Below, piece after piece: positions 11,901-20,500 of a stretch of DNA of 21,132 bases. Source of the stretch: a virus; the IMG/VR virus record IMGVR_UViG_3300032050_013964, positions 1-21,132 of that record; one strand, 5' to 3'. Each line of letters begins with the position of its first letter. Positions within the stretch are counted from its first letter, which is position 1. A program made the translations under genes and the position numbers. The notes under the pieces were generated by a model that saw only the letters and a list, made by a program, of their open reading frames with translations, ran no database searches and was not told where the DNA came from.

Positions 11901-13741
11901 TAAGTAACGGCAATTCTTCCTTCAAATATTCTTGATACAATATCGCCCGCAGTTTCATCTGCATCTGATGCTGTTTGTTTGGGTGGATATAATACTATGT
12001 TATAAGAAACATTAGGATTAAATACATCATCATAAACATACATTTCACCTCTAACGGTTACCATAACTGGTGTACTACCATACATGAATGATTTCAATTC
12101 ATATGTAAACATATGAATTATTGTGCCATTATTCTGAAAAATTGTTGTATTTGGCCATCCACCAGAATCTATATAATTTAATTCCAGAGTAAAACTTTGA
12201 CCTAAATTTTTATATTGAGTTGTATCATTTCTAAAAGTAGGGAGACTATACCATGGTGCTGCATATCTAAATTGTGATTCTGTAATATTCCAACTTGTAA
12301 TAGTACCATTGCCATTTTGATTGTCACCACATTCAGGATGTATTTGCCTGAAATCACCCGCTGAAAGTATCGAAACTGACTGGTCTTGTGGTCCGTTAGC
12401 ATATGTATTACCTCCGTCAGTTTGAGTATTAATAACGTAGTTGGTATTAGACGCGGGGGTTTGTTGTCTTTGCGTTATAGTGCCATCTGATACAGCCACA
12501 ATTGTACCTCCGGTTACCATACCAGTATTCGGATCCGTGGTGCCGGTACCTGCTTGAACTCCTGTAACTACATTCACACTTGTAACTCTAACATTGCCTA
12601 ATCGACCTCTTATTGTTCCGTCAGCACGGACTCCTTGTATGGATATTGAAGGTGAAAAATTTGATCTTGCGTTTGCTGGAGTGCCTGTGTAATTCCAACT
12701 AATTACACCTATATTATTTAAAAACATCTTTCTATATAAAACCGGCGATCCTAAATAGGGAGTCGACCAATCAGCATGACCCGCATTGCCTCGTGCAGCG
12801 TCAGCTATTTTAATTATTTTTTTCCATGGAGTTACTCCTGTTATAGTAATGGGATTAAAGACAGAACCAGCAGAATTAAATGTGGATAATTTACCGGTAT
12901 TGGTAGCACCGTACCACCTAGGATCAAAACTAGATTGATATCTACCCAAACCTACTGAAACTGCTTGATACGGTTCCCACTTAGTTGTATTTCCATTGTA
13001 TCGCAATAATGCGCCGTCCACAGCACCATCACCCGGCAATAAATCTTGTGGTTTGATAAATGGCGTATTATTTGTATTTGTTATAGAATTTGTAACAGTA
13101 ATATTAGTTGCATTAACAGATGTAGCTGTTACTGTTCCATTAGGTACATTAAGATTTCCATTATTAACAGTTAACCCATTATTAGATATCAAAGAATTTC
13201 CCGTTATTGTTCCATTAGGCACATTCAACGAACCATTATTAACGGTAACTCCATTATTGGATACCAAAGAATTTCCCGTTATTGTTCCATTAGGAACACT
13301 AATGTTTCCATTATTAACGGTAACTCCATTATTAGATACCAAAGAATTTGCGTTAATTGCATCGGCATTTACCAAGGAACCTCCGGTTAAATCTAAATTT
13401 CCATTATTAACAGTTAAACCATTATTAGATATCAAAGAATTTCCAGTCACTGTTCCGTTAGGTACATTGAGGTTTCCATTTGCGACATTTAACCCCGTTT
13501 CTGCTGTGACGTGTCTGAATGACGCATATGCATTTAATCCTGAAATATCACCTTCAAAAGAAATGCCTTTATCTGTAGATATGTCACCGGATGCGTGAAT
13601 ATTATTTCCAGATCTAATATTATCTGTAGTAGTAATCTTCCCGTATACTGAAAGTCCTGTATCTATAGGAATGTTATCACCACCGATTACAATATTAGGA
13701 GAAGTAAATCTTTGTTGTTGTGTTACCTTTTCAATTCCCAT
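11897..13741 (-). CDS. Repeat-containing tail fibre-like protein, 614 residues
   Basis: I use the ATG at 13741 (MGIEKVTQQQRF) rather than a TTG at 13759, because the ATG carries the AATAAATA box at 5 bases. Residues about 70-215 consist of near-identical repeats of about 25 residues (NNGVTVNNGNISVPNGTITG, NSLVS), which suggest a beta-helical or shaft structure. Next comes DLLPGDGAVDGALLRYNGNT plus TKWEPYQ, a phrase type common in phage tail-fibre and baseplate proteins at the junction of shaft and tip. The remaining about 340 residues are Gly-, Asn- and Thr-rich beta sequence, without a recognisable catalytic motif. I infer a fibre or adhesin for host binding. It converges with the plus-strand gene ending at 11900. 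Confidence 0.82.
   Translation of the reverse strand: MGIEKVTQQQRFTSPNIVIGGDNIPIDTGLSVYGKITTTDNIRSGNNIHASGDISTDKGISFEGDISGLNAYASFRHVTAETGLNVANGNLNVPNGTVTGNSLISNNGLTVNNGNLDLTGGSLVNADAINANSLVSNNGVTVNNGNISVPNGTITGNSLVSNNGVTVNNGSLNVPNGTITGNSLISNNGLTVNNGNLNVPNGTVTATSVNATNITVTNSITNTNNTPFIKPQDLLPGDGAVDGALLRYNGNTTKWEPYQAVSVGLGRYQSSFDPRWYGATNTGKLSTFNSAGSVFNPITITGVTPWKKIIKIADAARGNAGHADWSTPYLGSPVLYRKMFLNNIGVISWNYTGTPANARSNFSPSISIQGVRADGTIRGRLGNVRVTSVNVVTGVQAGTGTTDPNTGMVTGGTIVAVSDGTITQRQQTPASNTNYVINTQTDGGNTYANGPQDQSVSILSAGDFRQIHPECGDNQNGNGTITSWNITESQFRYAAPWYSLPTFRNDTTQYKNLGQSFTLELNYIDSGGWPNTTIFQNNGTIIHMFTYELKSFMYGSTPVMVTVRGEMYVYDDVFNPNVSYNIVLYPPKQTASDADETAGDIVSRIFEGRIAVTY
13132..13500 (-). repeat. Direct repeats (75-base unit) within the fibre gene
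   Basis: Units of 75 bases coding about 25 residues recur: a 29-base stretch beginning at 13191 recurs at 13266, and CAAAGAATTT occurs near 13190, 13265, 13340 and 13433, the last step being 93 bases because one unit is longer. The repeats code for the NNGxTVNNG-type protein repeats. Confidence 0.85.
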
Positions 13742-13746
13742 ATTTT

Positions 13747-13754
13747 TATTTATT
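13747..13754 (-). promoter_or_regulatory. T4-late-like box AATAAATA before the fibre gene
   Basis: Minus-strand AATAAATA, then AAAAT, then the ATG at 13741. It lies in the 72-base divergent gap opposite a plus-strand CATAAATA box. Confidence 0.5.
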
Positions 13755-13793
13755 AACAAAGCTTTGCATATGCTTTTATTTTTTTAATAGTTG

Positions 13794-13801
13794 CATAAAT
13801 A
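13794..13801 (+). promoter_or_regulatory. T4-late-like box CATAAATA before the 13814 gene
   Basis: Plus-strand CATAAATA, 12 bases before the ATG at 13814. It matches the T4 late consensus at 7 of 8 positions and would leave a leader of a few bases. Confidence 0.45.
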
Positions 13802-13813
13802 GTGATACTGACC

Positions 13814-14341
13814 ATGCCAGAGTATAGTACGATAAAAATAAAACGAAGAAGGGTAGGATCTGCGGGGGCCCCCTCTAGTTTAAAAAATGGCGAACTGGCC
13901 TTCAATGAAATAAATGACGTTCTTTACTATGGTAGTGGTGAAAATGGGAACGGAGATGCCACGAATATTATTCCAATAGGTGGTAGAGAATATTATACCA
14001 TATCATATGATATAAACACTCCAGAGTCTTTAGTGGGAGGAGAAGATGTTAATTATTTTACTGTTCCATTTAATTTGAATGTAGTAGCTTGGACTTTATT
14101 AGCTACCGTTACTGGTTCTGTTCTATTAGATATACAAACTTGTGATTATGACAATTATCCCAATATGATATCTATATGTAACAACAATAAACCATTTATA
14201 TCTAATGATATAAAGAATAGAGACTTAGATGTTTTGGATTGGGAAGAATATCTTCAAAAAGATAATATATTAATAATAAAAGCACTGTCAGCGGAAAATA
14301 TTGACCGCGTGACAGTGCTTTTAAAATGTGAGAGGGTTTAG
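13814..14341 (+). CDS. Tail fibre/receptor-binding protein with Mtd-N-like N-terminus, 175 residues
   Basis: I choose the ATG at 13814 (MPEYSTIKIKRRRVG) over an upstream GTG at 13802, because the latter directly abuts the promoter-like box. Residues about 5-45 show IKIKRRR, then SLKNGELAFNEINDVLYYG, the same motif as the 60-residue gene at 7658. The C-terminal part (NYFTVPFNLNVVAWTLLATV, LLDIQTCDYDNYP, VTVLLKC at the end) matches, from memory, a common phage fibre domain with FxVPFxxxIxxWTLxAxxTGSxxxDI. It is the only gene of its plus-strand island, divergent from the 614-residue fibre and convergent with the 66-residue gene (TTAG overlap). A terminator hairpin is embedded in its 3' coding sequence. 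A role in virion attachment is likely. Confidence 0.8.
   Translation: MPEYSTIKIKRRRVGSAGAPSSLKNGELAFNEINDVLYYGSGENGNGDATNIIPIGGREYYTISYDINTPESLVGGEDVNYFTVPFNLNVVAWTLLATVTGSVLLDIQTCDYDNYPNMISICNNNKPFISNDIKNRDLDVLDWEEYLQKDNILIIKALSAENIDRVTVLLKCERV
14278..14322. terminator. Bidirectional hairpin terminator embedded in coding sequence
   Basis: AGCACTGTCA-GCGG (14281-14294) pairs with CCGC-g-TGACAGTGCT (14305-14319) with a single bulged G (14309), giving about 14 base pairs around a 10-base A/T-rich loop. On the minus strand it is followed by TTTTATTATTA and lies 19 bases past the 66-residue gene, so it can end the giant-gene transcript. On the plus strand TTTTAAAA follows, just before the stop of the 13814 gene. 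Confidence 0.75.
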
Positions 14342-14538
14342 AACCCGATCATTACAACGAAGGTATTCAAATAACCTTCTTGTGATTGGCACGATTCAAG
14401 ATTATATAAATAACCAACAGGTGCGCCCATGGACCAAAATTCTTGGTTTCCCATATCTTCACACAATTGTCCTATATCAACCGAACCTTCGCCTTCTTGC
14501 CAATAATTTAAATTTCCGTCTATATTTGTGTTTGCCAT
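14338..14538 (-). CDS. Hypothetical small protein, 66 residues
   Basis: Unrecognised acidic protein beginning MANTNIDGNLNYWQEGEGSV and ending GYLNTFVVMIGF. It starts 6 bases after the stop of the giant fibre gene on the same strand, so the two are likely co-translated. Its position suggests a virion or fibre-associated protein such as a small cap or chaperone, but no motif shows this. It shares a 4-base stop overlap with the facing gene and is followed by a strong terminator. A plus-strand frame over the same region is judged a shadow. Confidence 0.65.
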   Translation of the reverse strand: MANTNIDGNLNYWQEGEGSVDIGQLCEDMGNQEFWSMGAPVGYLYNLESCQSQEGYLNTFVVMIGF

Positions 14539-14544
14539 AATATT

Positions 14545-17500
14545 TTAGTTGTTAATTAATTTCCAATCATCTACGTAGATAGACCCGATGGTGCCATCAC
14601 AATCTACATAAAATTCCATTATGCCATTTCCCTGCACAACTGGAGTTGTTGCGGTTACCGCAGTGTAAGTTGTTGTCTTGGGTATTGTATATAAAATATG
14701 ATCTTGTGGAATTCCTATCGATGAATTTTTCTTAATAATCAATCTCGGATTATTTCCATTATAATCATTTGATACAGCTACATTTAATTTCACTGTTACA
14801 TCATTTCCATCATTAATAGATACAAATTTACTACCAGATTTAAATTTATCAGTCGCAGAATATGGCGTTAATTTCTCAGCAACATTTCCTGCTGATAAAG
14901 TTGTATCAGTGCTTCGTTTTCCTAATCTTGTATATGATTCATGATTACCAACTACACCATTTTTATTCATGAATACTACACCCGCTGTTTTAATATTTCT
15001 AACAGGTAAACATGATAGATTTTGTACACCCGCACTTGTAATGGATGTATTTGTAAATTGATAAGACCCTAACACATAACCGCTCAAAGAAATGGAATAT
15101 CCTGTAGTTACATTAGAAATAGTTGAATTATCGAAATTAAAATTTGAAAATTCTGTATCTCTAATATATAAGGGTATGCCAGTATAATTATTTGTTAATA
15201 AAGTACTTTTATCTAAAAATACTTTATTGAAATTTACTGGATTGTAACTCTTAGATGAATGTATAATTATATTTGGATTATTATTACCCATCAATGATGT
15301 TAATCCATTTATCTTAGTGAACCCCGAACCCAATTTAAATTGAGCATTGTTATTAGTACTATTTGCAATATAAACTCCGGATAAAATAGTTGTCATATTA
15401 TTAATAATAAATCCTATTGTTTTATTACCTTCAATATACAAATCTTTTGCAGTTACAGACATTGATTCTCTGTAATCATTATTTGTACTGCTAATAGAAA
15501 TACCGAAGGTAGTGTTATTAACACTGCTTATATTAGAGATAGTAGTATTTTCAATATTGGTATTTGATCCATCTACAAACATGCCGCCCGCAGTATTGTA
15601 ATAATTTTCTATATTGTTTATATTAGTAGTACCTGTTTTTATTGTTCGTTTATATAATAAAACAGTATCACTATCAACTGTGAATGGAGTAATGGGTATT
15701 GTAATATTATTTTGCGAAGCATATACAGCCGATCTTAATACACGGAACCCATATACTGATTTTGATATTGAATCTAATGTCGAAGATCCAATAGCAATCC
15801 CTGCCACGGTACCATCAAATTCAAAGTTAGACGAATATGTGCCTAATCTTTCACCGTTAAAATATAATGAAATAACACCGTCTTCTCTGCACACTGCAAT
15901 ATGATGCCATATACTAAGAGGTGCATATGGTACAGTAACAGTAATTTTAGCGGTATTCGTACTTTCATTAGTATAGAATTTCAATACTCTAGTATTGACC
16001 ACATAAGTTAATTTTATTGAGCCAATACCTTCAACTCCGGGATTAGTAACAAACAATCTAGATTCTTGTGTACTTGCTGCATTGAACTTAAAGAATCCTT
16101 CTATTGTAAAATCATCTTCAAATAAATAGCTAGAATTTTTATTCCACGAAATAGATTTTGTATACGATCCTGTGCATGTTTCTTCGGGGAAAGAATCGGC
16201 AAATGGCGTATCGAATGAAACCGTATTATTTGTTGCTTCATCATTTACAACAGTATCATTATTTGTTAAGTCTATATTTTCGCCTTTGCTAGGCGTAGCA
16301 AAATATAAACCGTGTGAAGTGTTCAGCCAATTTTTTATGCCGTTTACATATCCATCTACGTTATCTATGAATGTACCTCTACTACCATTTGCTATAGCAA
16401 TGTTATTAGACATTACAACATCAGCATTTAATGAAATATTTTCAAAACGCAATCCATTTAACCCCGAACGCAATAGCAAGTTATTGGAAATATTAGAATT
16501 ATATAATGATTTATTAATACAAAGTGCATCACCAGAATGATTATAGAAGGTATTATTTAATAAATTTAAATTATAGCATTTATCGAATAAATTATTTCCA
16601 TTCACATTAGTGCTGCCTGTTCCATCTATATAGCACCCAGATAATAAAGCATATCCATCTTGATTAACATTGAATATTAATGATTCTGTAGTTACACCAT
16701 CCATACCGAGATTTTCAAATTCAGTATCACAAATATAGCTATTTGATGATTTATCGAATTGTATCCAACCACGGCGTGAAGAATTTAATCCTTTAATTGA
16801 TATATTTCTTGATGCATTTACTACTGTAGGTATACCATCATAATTTTGGTGAATATAAACTGATGCAGATGTTGTAGATAATCTATTATTAACTGTTGAT
16901 CTTGCTGTTAATTCATCGAATTGTGCAGCAGCTGCAGATGTTGGTAACAATAATAAACTATCACCAGATAACCAATTAACAGGAGTTTCATTAAATGTGA
17001 ATACAGTAGAGCTAGCTGCGTGTGATCCAGTTAGAGTAACATATCCTGTCTTTTGAAGACCTGCTACCTGTAAGCTACCACCATGCATAACATGTATTTT
17101 TGATTCGACAAGATTTACTGTTTTTTTGTAACCAAAACCGGCAGACAATACAAATTTACCACCCGCACCAATCTTCAATCCATTATTTGTAATGTTGATA
17201 TTTGAATTGGTATTTGAAGGCGATGTAAGTACTCCGCCATTTTGTATAGATATATTATTTAAAAGAGTATCACTTAAGCTGTTATTAACAGTCAATTGTG
17301 TTTTTTCATTCCCATTCAAATATCCTGTTATAACAGTCTTTTCAATAGGACCTGGTTTATAATATAAAGTATCTTTTGCATTATTATAGAGAAATACCGT
17401 ATCTGCTGTTGCTGATAATGTGGATGGTACTACTACTGTAGTAGTATTGAAATTTCCGTCATATAATGCGCGACCATCTATAATTCTTGTATTATATATA

Positions 17501-20500
17501 TCTCCATAAAAAACAGCTTGCGCACCAAAGGCATCATCAACTCCTAAAGCACCAATAAGCATTGCGGTAGTTGATAATGGATTCATTTGCACATCAATAT
17601 TAGCGGTAGATGCAGTTGTGCGCGTACCATTTACATACATTGATAAATTATTATTTTTCTTACATACAGCTACGTGTGACCACGCACTTAATGATCCCGC
17701 CGCAGACAAATTTATACCATTAGGTAATAATGAATTGCGCAATTTATAAGCACCATCGCTATAACATAAAGACAAATCATTAATTGATAGTATTGTTCTT
17801 TCAGTAAGACCAAATATTACCGTATTTTCTTTTGCGGAAGTAAGTGGATATACATATGTTTCTATGGTCCAATCTCCTTTGCTTTGGAAGTTTGTTAAAG
17901 GTGCCCTCAGGAAACGATTACCGGGTATAAACAATGAAGCGGTAGTGCCGGGAGCACTGCGTGATGGCAGTCGCGAAGAAGTCAAAGCATAAAAATTGGT
18001 TAAATTACCAGTTTTTGAATATTCAGTTATGCTAGATAATTTCTCTGCTGCAGATGTTATAATATGGCTATTTACTGGTGCGATAATATTGTTCAGCTTC
18101 AAAAACAATGATACGTTGCCCATATTATTAACACCCGTGCCACCATCTTGTGTTAATGTAGCCGCTGCACTAGGCAATGCATAATTGCTAGTATGAACAC
18201 ATTCTCCGTTAATAATTCTGATTGATGTTAATTTGCCATCATATCTACCTTTATTTCTAGAAGCATCACCATATATGCCTACGAAGGCACCATTTACAAT
18301 ACCATCATTGTAATTTACACTGTTAATAGCCGATGCATCAAATACCCCATCTCTATAAACAGAAAGTGTTGATCCTTTTCTTCCTATACCTACATGATGC
18401 CATATACCATCAGCATAATCAAAATTTGTTGAAAGAATATTAGTATTAGAAAATAATTGCAATTTTCTATCATTTCCTGTAGCATTAATGCATACATGTA
18501 ATGCGCTCACAGAACTGACACTGCCTAGTGTAATGATTCTTCTGCTTAATGTATCATGACCAAATTTGCTACTTTTCATCCAAAAATCAATCCAAAAATC
18601 ATTTGAAAAATCTAAACTTAGGCTAGCAGGTAGCTGTAAGTAATTGTTATTTTTTCTGCCATTAAATATCAAAGTATTTTCTTTATAATTTGTTGATGCA
18701 TTTACGGTATCATCTAAAGATACTGCAAATGAATTTCCTTCTAATAAAATATTATTATTAGCAGATGCATCATATATTCCAGCTTTAATGCCATTAATTA
18801 ATAAATTTGGACTCACTGTTAACAATGTAGCACCGAACCCAGTTGCACCATTATCTGTCAACGTTAGTGCTGAACTGGATGGTATAAAAAATTCATTATA
18901 CAAACATTCACCTTTAGTTATTCTCACATCGGACATATATCCTTTGCAGTTATTCTCACCTAATTTAATACTATTATTATCATTAAACAAATTCAAACCC
19001 ACATAAGACAATGTTCTGGCTGTTTTTCCATTAATAAATAATCTATAATTATTTGATGATCTTGTAAGTGCAATATGATTCCATTGATTTGTGAATGATC
19101 CCGTTCCGTTTAATGTTACGTCAGCAATATTATTATTGCCCAATTCAGCTCTTATTTCATTAGAATTAATAAAACTAAATTTTATACCGTCGGCTAAAGT
19201 ATCTGTACCCTGCCATGTCAATAATGGCGTGTCACCAGTTGGATCACCTACTGCATAATACCAAAATTCAACGGTAAAATCACTACTTCCGAATGTATAT
19301 TCGTCATTTTTTTCACTAACAGTAATTAAATCCCCTGTGCCATCAAAATATATACTTCCACCGTGAGAATATTTATTATATATTTCTTCGGGCGAAAATG
19401 GACTAAACTCTGCTGAAGGTGCTTGTGTAATAGATGCACCATTTAATAAATTAGGATATGATATGTCTGTAGCTGGGTTAGTAGATTTATCATCAGCTTC
19501 TAGAAGCAAAACATTCTCGATCAATGGATATTCGGTTGGTGTATTTCCATAAAGTGCACCACCGTTGCCATTGACTGTTAATGTGGATGTTGGCGGGGTA
19601 AAATCATTGACATAAAGTGCTTGATTTTTTGTAATACGCAAATCAGATATATAACCATCGAATACATTTATGGGCGTTGAAAAATCAGCACCAATTCGCA
19701 TCGTGCCGCCTGTATATGTTTGATAAAATGATGTTTGTTTTAATATACCATCAACGTACAAATATACATTGAACATATTCATAACTACTGCAATATGATG
19801 CCAATTATTATCCAATTGTGTATCAGATATTATTAAATCACCGAACACGGGTATACCATTTTGCAAATTCAAATTAAAATAGCTATTAGCTATATTAAAT
19901 ATAGGTTGTTTAGCTAAATTTTTATTATTTGTTTTAACCCAGCATTCAATAGTAAATCCCAACCACGTCTGCGGATTAAAATCATTAGTATTTTCAAATT
20001 CAATGTAATCTGCATATACATTTTTATGGTTTATATAATTAGGTGAAAATGCATATGAATATTTTTTGGTATCTATCAATGATCGCTGTGTTGCAACAGA
20101 TGATTTATTAGATATGGGCCCGGGAAAGGTTGAATATATTGTCCTATTATACGAACTTTCATCCTTAAACTGGCTATGAGTCGAATCGAGACTAGATGCA
20201 TCAACATTACCATCAATACAAAATACTGCATCTTTCAAATAATAATCTCTAGCAGTGATAGAAAAATTAGATGTATAAACAGCTTTATTTAATAATGTCA
20301 CATTATCAATGTGACCATAAAAATGCCCGTTGCCGTCATTTCCTATATAAATTGGTTGACTGTCCGAAAAAATAGGACTAGCTAAATTTACAGAAGATAA
20401 TAATACTCCATTGACATAAGCTTTTAATGTATTATCAACTGAGACAAACGCCATGTCATATATATGTGTTGATCTACCCCCCCAAAGCCCCATATCATCA

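Noticed and set aside
11878-11920. Weak inverted repeat GAATTACC/GGCAATTC at the 11897-11900 junction as a terminator
   Set aside because: The stem has a mismatch and a loop of about 24 bases, and no T run follows.
13132-13500. Regular repeats that might suggest a CRISPR-like array
   Set aside because: The 75-base units are in frame within a long coding sequence and code for NNGxTVNNG fibre repeats; there are no unique spacers between short repeats.
12996-13598. Long open plus-strand frame opposite the fibre repeats
   Set aside because: It is antisense to the repeats, and its apparent repeat pattern (LLTVTPLLDTKEFPVIVPLG) is just the complement of the fibre repeats.
13742-13759. Upstream TTG start for the 614-residue fibre
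   Set aside because: The added residues are encoded by the AATAAATA box region; the ATG at 13741 has the spacing seen at other genes.
14328-14540. Plus-strand frame opposite the 66-residue gene
   Set aside because: It overlaps the embedded stop-stop junction and lacks a start context; the minus-strand frame directly follows the giant gene at 6 bases.
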